From Shewanella piezotolerans WP3 (GTDB lineage: Bacteria; Pseudomonadota; Gammaproteobacteria; Enterobacterales; Shewanellaceae), in NCBI RefSeq assembly GCF_000014885.1, contig NC_011566.1, forward strand, positions 868,001 through 932,000: a stretch of DNA of 64,000 nucleotides. The letters are read 5' to 3'. Numbering within the stretch: the stretch's first letter is position 1; the number at the start of each line of letters is the position of its first letter. The position numbers were made by a program, and so were the translations under genes. This document shows positions 54,560 through 62,909 of the stretch, in pieces. The notes beneath the pieces are model-generated. The model was not told the DNA's origin, searched no databases, and was given only the letters and a program-made list of their open reading frames with translations.

Positions 54560-54890
54560 AACCCGTCAGGTACAGAGTCAATATTATTCCTGAGCCTATT
54601 TATTTTATAGCTACGGCTACAATGTTCGCTGGTTTTGTCTATCTTTTCTCTCCACATAACTGCTATTTAGTACCAATATTTTGGCAAGCTCGTTAATCAT
54701 TTGGCTTTGATGAGGCTCATGAGCTGCTTTGGTTCACACTCCTATGTTTCGGTATTTAATCGGCAACTTACAGCCTCTTACTGACCTACTTTGTTATCGA
54801 TTTCAGCATTAATTTAACAAACGAACAAATTAATGCGCTCCAGGATAAATCCCATACCTAGGGGCCAATTGTTTCAACTAATAAAGGGAA
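54560..54890. other. Intergenic region before octahaem gene
   Basis: About 330 bases; no gene. The promoter of the octahaem gene must lie here. AAAGGGAA before ATG 54891 is its ribosome-binding site. Confidence 0.4.
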
Positions 54891-56462
54891 ATGATGATGA
54901 TAAAGTTTAACGGGCACAGTGCCCATAGCAAGACGCTCCTCGCTGCTATGCTTCTCAGTCTTTTGAGTGCATGTGGTAGCGATGATAACGCTGAACCTAC
55001 CGTCCCAGGCAATGCCCCACCGATCGCTAACCCGGTGGAAGCACAGGCTATTTTAGGCGGTAATAGTCTTATCGATGCCTTGGCTAACGATACCGATCCA
55101 GATGGTGATGCATTGACGATAAAAGCTGTAACAGTATCGGAGGGGATGGGAGTTGCATCGATTGAGGACAATATGATTTTGTTCGAACCTGTTGAGGTCG
55201 GTACCAGCAAAATCAATTATATCATCTCAGATGGTAACGGTGGGGAGGCTGAGTCAATCGTCACGGTTGTGGTGACATCTGCTGGGCTGGCCTATGTCGG
55301 TTCTAATACCTGTATCTCTTGCCATACGGACAAGGAGTCTTATTTTGAGACTGGCCATAATTTTAAGCTGACTAAGGTAGAGGGGGAGGAACCTATCTAC
55401 CCTTTTACCTCGCTTGCAGGCGCTCCTGAACTATTGGACATAGACAATACTCTGGGCAACCCAGCGGGCTGGCAGGACATTAGCTATGTGATTGGCGGCT
55501 ACAAATCTAGCGCGATGTTCATCGATCAAAATGGCTATATCATGTCTGGTGATAAAGCAGGCGTTGGAGTGGCACCTAAAGGGGGGCAGATCCCCTATGC
55601 ATATGCTTATCAACCCAATACTGCACCAGATTCACACCCCTACGGTTATTGTGGCAGATGCCACACAACAGGTTGGCAGGATTACACTGAGAACGATAAC
55701 CGAAACCCCAATAGACAAGATGATATGCCAGGGATGGACGGCACATTTGCTATGACTGGTGTTCAATGTGAAAGTTGTCATGGCGCCGGTAGTGAACATA
55801 TTAAGACGCCTTCAAAACAAAATATTGTTAAGATTGCAGATGCACGCGTTACTGACGATTTCCTTGCAGAGGATATGGGATATGGTAAGCCTGCAACCTG
55901 TACTGAGTGTCACACTACTGATGATGCTGTTAGACGTTACCCAGATTATTTGTCTCCCTTTGACCAAGTCTTTGGTGGAGTAACCCAAGGTGCACGCTTG
56001 AGCCTGAACACTGGTTTTGGCCCCGAAGGGCGCCGAGGTGGTCGTGGTGGCCGTCATGCGGGTACAACCATGATTGGTACCGATCCGGATACTGGTGAGG
56101 CTATGGGTAAGAAGAAGGACTTCACTTGTTCAACTTGTCATAATCCGCATCAGTCTGAAAAATATCAAGATCAACCAGGCCATGGCAACGCCATGGTGCG
56201 CGAGTGTACTGATTGTCATAATAAGGAATTTGCTATTGAGGCTTCCGTTCATGAATTCGTCGCTAAGTGTACCGATTGCCACATGCCTAGTGAGTCTCAT
56301 CTGTTCAAGATCGATCTAGATGGCGCAAAGGATGACCCAAGACACTTCTCGGCAGATGGTAATTACATGAAGCCCTGGCTTCGTGCATACGACAGCTGTT
56401 CAGGTTGTCATGAAAATGACTATGATGAGCGAGCCAATCGAATAGGGAAAATACATTTATAG
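54891..56462 (+). CDS. Octahaem c-type cytochrome lipoprotein with N-terminal Ig/VCBS-like domain
   Basis: 523 residues. Lipoprotein signal (AMLLSLLSAC-GSDD). Residues about 35-135 form a cadherin/VCBS-like repeat (VEAQAILGGNSLIDALANDTDPDGDALTIKAV). Eight CxxCH at about 141, 254, 293, 337, 413, 439, 460 and 503 (CISCH, CGRCH, CESCH, CTECH, CSTCH, CTDCH, CTDCH, CSGCH). A Gly/Arg stretch (EGRRGGRGGRHAG) lies between haems 4 and 5. Probably a surface or periplasmic electron carrier; specific acceptor unknown. An AraC regulator gene follows 75 bases on. Confidence 0.88.
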   Translation: MMMIKFNGHSAHSKTLLAAMLLSLLSACGSDDNAEPTVPGNAPPIANPVEAQAILGGNSLIDALANDTDPDGDALTIKAVTVSEGMGVASIEDNMILFEPVEVGTSKINYIISDGNGGEAESIVTVVVTSAGLAYVGSNTCISCHTDKESYFETGHNFKLTKVEGEEPIYPFTSLAGAPELLDIDNTLGNPAGWQDISYVIGGYKSSAMFIDQNGYIMSGDKAGVGVAPKGGQIPYAYAYQPNTAPDSHPYGYCGRCHTTGWQDYTENDNRNPNRQDDMPGMDGTFAMTGVQCESCHGAGSEHIKTPSKQNIVKIADARVTDDFLAEDMGYGKPATCTECHTTDDAVRRYPDYLSPFDQVFGGVTQGARLSLNTGFGPEGRRGGRGGRHAGTTMIGTDPDTGEAMGKKKDFTCSTCHNPHQSEKYQDQPGHGNAMVRECTDCHNKEFAIEASVHEFVAKCTDCHMPSESHLFKIDLDGAKDDPRHFSADGNYMKPWLRAYDSCSGCHENDYDERANRIGKIHL

Positions 56463-56536
56463 TCCCCTTTGGCCAGCGGCGATTTGTCGCTGGCTAATCA
56501 GTCCCTTCACAGAAACTCTTTTAAGGAGGTGCTATA

Positions 56537-57430
56537 GTGGCATGCATGAACAATTGCGATTCAATTCCTAACATTCACTACCGATCTCCTTCTAAACAGA
56601 GTTCTGGTATCGAAGTCATGGATCTTGAGTGCTTTCGGGAAAGGCTCAATCGTTACGAGTTCGACCCATATCAACCACATCGAGTGAGTTATTTCTGCTT
56701 CCTGTTTATCAGCAAAGGGCAAGGGCAGCATCTTATTGACTTCAAATACTACCCCTACCAATCGGGTAGTGTTATTTTTGTTAACCGCAATCAAGTACAT
56801 GCCTTCGATCCTGAGGATTTACCTCAAGGGACTATGGTCAATGTTAGTACGGACTTCTTCTCTGATAGTGCGTCTAATATACGCACCTCCTACTTTGCAC
56901 CGTTTCACCAAAGCATGGCGTCATCACCAGTGTTAACGGCACTTCCTGAGGATTTAAGGGAGAGCTGCAACGTGTTGTTAAAGGAGGTTAAAAAGGCGAT
57001 TTATGAGAGGGCTGAAGACGATGTGGTGGTGCAGCTACTTCTTTCTAGCTTATTGATCAAATTAGGTCGGCAAAGAAAGAGTCATCTTAGCCACTTAAGC
57101 GAGCACCAAAAGGAGCGCTTTGATCTGTTTATTAGTTTAGTGGAGCAACATTTCTTTGAGGCCAGGGAAGCCCTTCAGTATGCTCAATTGATGCACACTA
57201 GCTACAAGAACTTAAATCAGCTGTGTAAATCATGTTGTGGTCGCACAACCAAGCAGTTAATCGATTTGGGGATCACGCTTGAGATCAAGCGAAAATTAAT
57301 CATGGATGGCCTTTCAGTACAGCAAACTGCCGATGACCTTGGCTTTGAGGATATCACTCACTTTAATAAATATTTTAAGCGATTAACTGGAGTCACTCCG
57401 GCAGCTTTTAAGCGCGGAAATAGGAAATAA
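56537..57430 (+). CDS. AraC-family transcriptional regulator
   Basis: 297 residues; starts at GTG 56537 with a strong AAGGAGG. N-terminal cupin-like sensing domain (FDPYQPHRVSYFCFLFISKGQGQHLIDF, FVNRNQVHAF) and two C-terminal HTH motifs (LGITLEIKRKLIMDGLSVQQTADDLGF, HFNKYFKRLTGVTPAAF). Co-directional after the octahaem gene; possibly its regulator. Confidence 0.88.
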   Translation: MACMNNCDSIPNIHYRSPSKQSSGIEVMDLECFRERLNRYEFDPYQPHRVSYFCFLFISKGQGQHLIDFKYYPYQSGSVIFVNRNQVHAFDPEDLPQGTMVNVSTDFFSDSASNIRTSYFAPFHQSMASSPVLTALPEDLRESCNVLLKEVKKAIYERAEDDVVVQLLLSSLLIKLGRQRKSHLSHLSEHQKERFDLFISLVEQHFFEAREALQYAQLMHTSYKNLNQLCKSCCGRTTKQLIDLGITLEIKRKLIMDGLSVQQTADDLGFEDITHFNKYFKRLTGVTPAAFKRGNRK

Positions 57431-57433
57431 GTG

Positions 57434-57455
57434 AATAAGTGGGGTCAGAGTATAC
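57434..57455 (+). repeat. GTGGGGTCAGAGTATACTTAA motif
   Basis: TGGGGTCAGAGTATACTT resembles a short motif often seen near IS200/RAYT-type elements in proteobacteria. Only one copy here; identification is from memory and weak. Confidence 0.3.
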
Positions 57456-58139
57456 TTAACTTCAATCTAAATGATTTGGTGCTTTTGAATATGCATGCTC
57501 GTCACAGTTCCGTGATGAATAAATATGGAAGTTTGATGTAAATCAATTGCTTGTATGAGTCTTTTCATTGGCGAACATAAGAGTTATACACGTTTCTTCC
57601 CTGTTGGCGGTGTCTCTATTGTTTTGCACTTTTTACAAGAGATTAGAGTCTTGCCTGCATTTCCTTAGCTGGCCAAACAATAACCTAGAGTTTGTATGGC
57701 TTTCAAGAACTAATCGTCATTATTAGTGTAAATACTTCGCTTTCCTAAATGCTTTAAATTTCTAGCAAAAAACGCTGTTTCATCGAACTCAGCAGCCTTT
57801 CTATCTAATAGCTTTTAACCACTTAACGGCGGTAAAGACTTGCTTTGAGCGCTGATTAATAATGGGTAGCAATAGCTAAAAGGAAGGTTATCTGAAGGTT
57901 TTGAAGCAGAAGAGACGCCACCACTTTTCATTTTTATGAGTATGAGAACTGAATTACATTTTAAATCAATGGTTTTAATGTTGCGGTAGTCTCTGTCTGC
58001 GCTTAGGGGGCAGTAAAGAAGCTACGCTAGAAGGTTATCAGAAGGAGGTCTTGGTCCCTGTTAGCTATTGTCATGGTTCGAATATGTTGACTAGTCCAAC
58101 TCGTCAATAAAGTTGGCTATGAAAGAAATGGAGTTCATT
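57456..58139. other. Large intergenic region without gene
   Basis: About 680 bases. No gene with a start signal on either strand. Contains GATTAATAATGGGT at 57861 (partial match to the dispersed CCCATCATTAATGG motif) and a repeated GAAGGTTATC (57884 and 58030). May be degraded mobile DNA. Confidence 0.45.
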
Positions 58140-59276
58140 ATGTTTAATAAAAATTTTGCAGATATATGTTCAGAAGACCTTAATCTATCTTCAAAAGTTA
58201 AGGAAGTAGAAGCAGCGATTTCGGCAGAAAAAATAGATTATAGTTTTCTTAAAAATATTGATACTAAGAAGCTCCTTGAAGAAGTTCTTCAATTTGAAAA
58301 AACTAATAGAGGAATCGATTGGTTGAGCTTTTACAGTGGAGACCGAAGTCAAGATCATAAAGTTGATCGTTTATTATCGGGTTTAGGCTTGAAACTAACC
58401 TCAAGTAACCTAATTGAATCTTTTGATGATAACGATATTCCAAACATTGCAATATCGAACACAGAGGATGAACATGATCTCAATATGGTCTGTAGCCTTA
58501 GAGGCGAAGATATTAAGAATTACCTGGTATATCAAACAAAGAACCTACAACTTGCTTCCAGCCAGGGAAGTGCCCTTAATATGGGAATTCAAGTCGGGGC
58601 TGGGGGTATATTGGGTATCGGTGTTGAGTGGGGCTTTTATGCAGCAAGAGAGGTTTATAGAGGCGCTACTGTCAGGGCTGCCTGTGGAATTGCAGCTCAA
58701 TCTTTAGGTAAGGTCGCTGCATTTAATGCAATTACAATTGTTGTTGTACTCGCCTTAATTCCGATATTTATATTTATGGATAAACCTGCCGAAGTTTTAT
58801 CGTTAATCGTGAACCGAACTAACTCAACTATAGATTTGAAGGATTTCTACTTTAAGCACGGAAAGCTAGTCAACAAGCCACGAGCAAGAGAGAAGGATAC
58901 GTTATGCTCTATAGGTTCAGGTGAGGTGATAGGCGAACTAGAATTTGCATTGGCTGGTTTTCTATTATGTAGCAAAAGGGATTCCGCATTAATAGGAATG
59001 GAAGGGGCTGTTAAACTCGACTTCACCAAGCAATCGGTAAAGGAAAAGTTTAAGAAACCAGTATTTTTAGGATATTCCGTGCCGTTAGCCTCTGGGAAAA
59101 ATAAGTGCATTATTGATAGCGTTCAGTGCAACAGTTCTAAGGACTTCTTTGAGCAAGAGTACTCCGATTTTGGAATTGGAAACCAGCTTAGTGATGCAGA
59201 CTTCCACCTGCAAACTTATATGAGCAGTGGAAGCGGTGGTCAACCTGGAATGATTGCTGTCGTACAATCTAAGTAA
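58140..59276 (+). CDS. Hypothetical protein, possible pore-forming (actinoporin-like) C-terminal domain
   Basis: 378 residues from ATG 58140 (MFNKNFADICSEDLN); GGAG about 9 bases upstream. The frame also opens at 58113 without a ribosome-binding site. No signal peptide. Residues about 1-140 soluble helical; a Gly/Ala-rich amphipathic stretch (MGIQVGAGGILGIGVEWG) and a strong TM helix (AITIVVVLALIPIFIFM) follow; the C-terminal ~150 residues are beta-rich (LIVNRTNSTIDLKDFYFKHG, LIGMEGAVKLDF, VFLGYSVPLASGKNKCIID), a pattern loosely like actinoporin/aegerolysin-type membrane-binding domains. No firm family. Confidence 0.5.
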   Translation: MFNKNFADICSEDLNLSSKVKEVEAAISAEKIDYSFLKNIDTKKLLEEVLQFEKTNRGIDWLSFYSGDRSQDHKVDRLLSGLGLKLTSSNLIESFDDNDIPNIAISNTEDEHDLNMVCSLRGEDIKNYLVYQTKNLQLASSQGSALNMGIQVGAGGILGIGVEWGFYAAREVYRGATVRAACGIAAQSLGKVAAFNAITIVVVLALIPIFIFMDKPAEVLSLIVNRTNSTIDLKDFYFKHGKLVNKPRAREKDTLCSIGSGEVIGELEFALAGFLLCSKRDSALIGMEGAVKLDFTKQSVKEKFKKPVFLGYSVPLASGKNKCIIDSVQCNSSKDFFEQEYSDFGIGNQLSDADFHLQTYMSSGSGGQPGMIAVVQSK

Positions 59277-59574
59277 GCATAGCTGGAGTATTCTTACTTA
59301 TCTTGGGATTGAGGATAGCTTTTATCTGCCAAGACTCGTTCTAGTCTTGGCTCTTTCTTTTTTACTAACCAATCATAGATACCCATCATTAATGGCAGAA
59401 TAGCGAGCTCCTAAGACTTAAAATGGTCATTTATTGAGTTTGTTAGCGTAAATTAAGTGATTTTACCCCACGCTTTCAATTACTTATTAAACCCCCCTTA
59501 TTCACTTTACCTGTCTACTTTTAACCTTGCAATCCACGATGTCACCTCGGTGAACCAATTGTAAATTTTGTTGA
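59277..59574. other. Intergenic before the TonB receptor gene
   Basis: A hairpin (AGACTCGTTCTAGTCT; 59331-59350 area, followed by CTTTCTTTTTT) may be the terminator of the preceding gene. Also contains dispersed motif copy 2 (59373-59398). Confidence 0.55.
59373..59398. repeat. 26-bp dispersed motif, copy 2
   Basis: ATCATAGATACCCATCATTA..., followed by ATGGC; matches copies at 52465 and 62637. Confidence 0.7.
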
Positions 59575-59595
59575 GATTAATTATCATTTTCATTA
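59575..59595. promoter_or_regulatory. Fur box upstream of the siderophore receptor
   Basis: GATTAATTATCATTTTCATTA; reverse complement holds GAAAATGATAAT, close to the Fur consensus GATAATGATAAT. It lies about 50 bases before the gene, indicating iron-repressed expression. Confidence 0.8.
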
Positions 59596-59641
59596 AGATC
59601 TCGGCCTTTTTAGCGTATTTAGATTTCTGCTTGTATTAACA

Positions 59642-61789
59642 ATGAGGCTGAAGATTGACCAAATGTTTAAATTAAAATACCCAGGGTTGCTGCTCGCGAT
59701 GTCCCTTACTGCTCTACCTACTTGGGCTGAAGATCAAGTACAGAAAAAAGCGGCTGATGATAGTGAAATGGAAGTGATTACTATCAGTGGTAAAGGGCTG
59801 ATTTCATACGTCAGTGCTTCTGCTGCTAAAACTGATATGCCGATTATTGAGACGCCATCTTCAATTTCAGTATTAACGGAAAAGCGTATTACTGACTTGG
59901 GTGCAGAAAATGTACAAGACGCCATTGGATACGTGGCTGGGGTTTATAATGGCCCCTATGGCGTCGATACTCGAGGTGATTGGGCGCAAATACGAGGTGT
60001 GTCACCGCTGCAATACCAAGATGGGTTGCAGATGATGTTTGGCAATTACAATAATGTGCGTACCAATCCATATATGTTGCAGCAGATAGAGATCCTAAAA
60101 GGTCCATCATCGGTACTCTATGGCCAAGGTTCAACGGGCGGTATTATTAACTTAGTGACTAAACGTCCGCAAGCAGAGCAAAAAGGGGAGATTTGGGCGC
60201 AAGTAGGTAGCTATGATCGTAAGCAGTTAGCTGCAGACGTGACGGGAGCTTTGGATGATGATGAAACCTTTTTGTATCGCTTAACCGGCCTATATCGTGA
60301 CAGTGACACTCAAACTGATCACGTAGAAGATAATAGTTACTTTATTGCGCCTGCTCTGAGCTGGTTTGCGACTGACAGTACCAAAATCACTGCACTAGCC
60401 AATCTACAAAAAAATGAGTCCGGTTCTAGTACCCAGTTCTTCCCACATGTTGGTACGATATTGCCTGCTCCTAATGGCCAGATCCCAAGTGAACGTTTTG
60501 TTAGTGAGCCTGGCTTTGATCAATATGACACTGAACAGCGTGCAGTGACATTAATGGTTGATCAAGACCTGAATGACTACATGTCTATTCACTGGGCAAC
60601 TCGTTATGTTGATAGCGAATCAACGTACCGGACTATGTACGCTTGGCCGTTTGCATTACAGGCGGATGATCGCTCATTGCTACGCTCTATTTCTATGAGT
60701 GATGCAACTGCAGAGGCGTATACCTCAGATCTGCGTCTACAAGCACAGTTTGATACTGGCGATGTTGAGCATAACCTAACGTTTGGAATCGACTATCAAG
60801 ATGTTGAAATTGATACTGATCGACTGTTTGTCTGGAACGGCGGTGGTTTGATTGATATCTATAACCCCAAATATGGCGTCAATCCTGAAAGTTATCCTAC
60901 AAGTGCAGATATTCCAGATACCCCTGCTGAAAACAGCAAGCAACTTGGGGTTTACCTGCAAGACTCTATTAAATTTGGTGGCTGGGTGATCAGTGGTGCG
61001 CTGCGTCATGACAAAGTTGAATCTGAAACGGCTGTAGTTGGCACGCAAGACCAAAGTGCCACTACCGGTCGACTCGGAGTACTTTATAGCTTTGATTCCG
61101 GCATAGCACCTTATGTGAGTTATTCGCAGTCTTTCTTGCCTATTTATGGTTCTAATGAAGTGGGTACGCCATTTAAACCACAAGAAGGTGAGCAATATGA
61201 GATTGGTGTTAAATACCAGCCGAGTGGCACTGAACATCTGTTTACCGCATCTATTTACGATATTACCGACAAAAACCGTAAACAATCAGCAGGTCCAGAT
61301 TTAACCTTGCAGCTTGGGGAAGTCGAGATCCAAGGCTTGGAGCTAGAAGCGCAGTTAGAGTGGGATGAGATTGACGTTTATGCCAGCTACGCCTATACCG
61401 ACTCAACTAAGCACTCATCGACCACTGGTGAAGATGGTGCCAAACTTGCTGCTATGCCGGATAATATGTTGTCGACCTGGGTGACTTACCGCCCACAGTC
61501 ATTCTGGCAGGGTTTCAAGGCGGGTGTTGGTTACCGCTTTGTAGGCGAAACTTCTGATGGCAGCATTGACGTGGTATTGCCAGATGGCACCGTTGCACAT
61601 AAAGCGCTTGCAACCGATAGTTACCACCTGTTTGATATGATGATTGGTTATGAATTTGACCAGTTCGATATTAGCGTCAATGTTGACAATCTTACTGATG
61701 ATACAGTGATTACCAGTTGTTTAGCTCGCGGTGATTGTTTCTATGGGCAGCGCCGTACTATCAACGCGAATGTGAAGTATCGCTTCTAA
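59642..61789 (+). CDS. TonB-dependent siderophore receptor (FhuA-like)
   Basis: 715 residues with signal peptide (LLLAMSLTALPTWAED). TonB box region MEVITISGKG; plug domain TPSSISVLTEKRITDLGAENVQDAIGY, IRGVSPLQYQDGL, ILKGPSSVLYGQGSTGGIINLVTK; 22-strand barrel ending in NVKYRF with terminal Phe. It takes up a ferric siderophore, of ferrichrome/hydroxamate type by similarity. ATG 59642 or 59663 possible. Preceded by a Fur box, followed by a terminator. Confidence 0.92.
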   Translation: MRLKIDQMFKLKYPGLLLAMSLTALPTWAEDQVQKKAADDSEMEVITISGKGLISYVSASAAKTDMPIIETPSSISVLTEKRITDLGAENVQDAIGYVAGVYNGPYGVDTRGDWAQIRGVSPLQYQDGLQMMFGNYNNVRTNPYMLQQIEILKGPSSVLYGQGSTGGIINLVTKRPQAEQKGEIWAQVGSYDRKQLAADVTGALDDDETFLYRLTGLYRDSDTQTDHVEDNSYFIAPALSWFATDSTKITALANLQKNESGSSTQFFPHVGTILPAPNGQIPSERFVSEPGFDQYDTEQRAVTLMVDQDLNDYMSIHWATRYVDSESTYRTMYAWPFALQADDRSLLRSISMSDATAEAYTSDLRLQAQFDTGDVEHNLTFGIDYQDVEIDTDRLFVWNGGGLIDIYNPKYGVNPESYPTSADIPDTPAENSKQLGVYLQDSIKFGGWVISGALRHDKVESETAVVGTQDQSATTGRLGVLYSFDSGIAPYVSYSQSFLPIYGSNEVGTPFKPQEGEQYEIGVKYQPSGTEHLFTASIYDITDKNRKQSAGPDLTLQLGEVEIQGLELEAQLEWDEIDVYASYAYTDSTKHSSTTGEDGAKLAAMPDNMLSTWVTYRPQSFWQGFKAGVGYRFVGETSDGSIDVVLPDGTVAHKALATDSYHLFDMMIGYEFDQFDISVNVDNLTDDTVITSCLARGDCFYGQRRTINANVKYRF

Positions 61790-61821
61790 GTGTTATGTAG
61801 TGTGATTTAGTCACTTAAATC

Positions 61822-61853
61822 AAAAGCCATAGCAACCGCTATGGCTTTTTTTA
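61822..61853 (+). terminator. Terminator of the TonB receptor gene
   Basis: AAAAGCCATAGC-AACC-GCTATGGCTTTTTTT. Confidence 0.95.
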
Positions 61854-62102
61854 TGCAAATTAACCCATCATTAATTTAGTTATCTCCGATTATCTTTTAC
61901 ATAGATCTGCAAGGCATAAAAGCCTGTTCCTTTTCTCTTGTGTATATCGAAGAGTTCAGTTGCTTTAATCAAGTTAATAAGAATAACTGGCTTGGTTATA
62001 GCGTTCGTTAGTACTAACTCCCTAAATAATATTGCTCGCTTGTGCTTGAACTACATACTAATTTTCATTCATTTGAAATATAATTTTTACTTTTGCGAGT
62101 CT
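61854..62102. other. Intergenic
   Basis: About 250 bases. Contains AACCCATCATTAATTTAG at 61862, a fragment of the dispersed motif. No gene. Confidence 0.4.
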
Positions 62103-62594
62103 ATGATGAAGCCATTAAATATTACTTGGAAAGTGGGCTCTGAATTGCATGAGGGCATGACTGAGTTGAGTGCTTGGCATAATTTTAACGCGTACGGTAG
62201 TGTTGGGTTTCTCACCCAAGAAGACCTTTCCATTACAGATAACATGCAGCAATGGTTCATCGATAACGAGCAGCGTATTTATGCACTTGTCTGTGATTAT
62301 GTGAATGAAAACTATCAAGAACTACTTGAGGAATCTGAATTTCTAGATGTGTTTGATGAAGACTCAGAGCTTTATGAGACACGTTGCGGCGCGGTGAGCA
62401 AAGAAGATATGCATGCGGGAAATATCTTTAAATTAATGCAAATATCAGCATTTGTTTTGCATCACCCTGACAAAAGTGCTGTCGGGATGATTTTTGAATG
62501 TGCTTGGGATGAAGAACATGGCTTTGGGCTTGTAATCCAAGCTGACGAGATTATTTCGCAAGGCGGCGAACAGGTCGTGTATAGCGAGCTATAG
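62103..62594 (+). CDS. Hypothetical acidic protein (DUF6985-like)
   Basis: 163 residues from ATGATG at 62103; the frame extends upstream to 61938, but that part lacks protein-like character and a ribosome-binding site. Strongly acidic, cytoplasmic (WFIDNEQRIYALVCDYVNENYQEL; ECAWDEEHGFGLVI). The ending WDEEHGFGLVIQADEI resembles DUF6985-type proteins; function unknown. Confidence 0.6.
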   Translation: MMKPLNITWKVGSELHEGMTELSAWHNFNAYGSVGFLTQEDLSITDNMQQWFIDNEQRIYALVCDYVNENYQELLEESEFLDVFDEDSELYETRCGAVSKEDMHAGNIFKLMQISAFVLHHPDKSAVGMIFECAWDEEHGFGLVIQADEIISQGGEQVVYSEL

Positions 62595-62636
62595 TCCGCC
62601 TGCAAAAGCAATTGGAGGCGGTAATTAGGAGCAATC

Positions 62637-62661
62637 ATAGACCCCATCATTAATGGCGTGA
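62637..62661. repeat. 26-bp dispersed motif, copy 3
   Basis: ATCATAGACCCCATCATTAATGG (one base shorter in the variable part). Same orientation as the other two copies. Confidence 0.65.
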
Positions 62662-62909
62662 ATAACGGCCTTCTACTCTGATTTTAAAGCGTATTTAACA
62701 AGGAGGTTGCATGCCGAGGAAGAGATGAACTCTCGTTAGTATTGTGCTTTCTGCTTGGGACTAATAGTGGAGAGTTTTGTTAGCGTGATTTGACGCTGAA
62801 ACCACTGTGGCCTGCATCTTGGTTGGTGTTTAGGTTCTTTTTGTATAGTAAGCGCATCATTCAAGATAAATTACCCTAAATGAGACGCTTACTAAGCACT
62901 GCTTTCTAT
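62662..62909. other. Intergenic, no gene
   Basis: About 250 bases with no convincing gene. Confidence 0.4.

Noticed and set aside
53065..57430. Complete nrf or otr operon
   Set aside because: Only nrfA is recognisable; the eight-haem protein is not of standard Otr/HAO type that I can identify, so no operon name was given.
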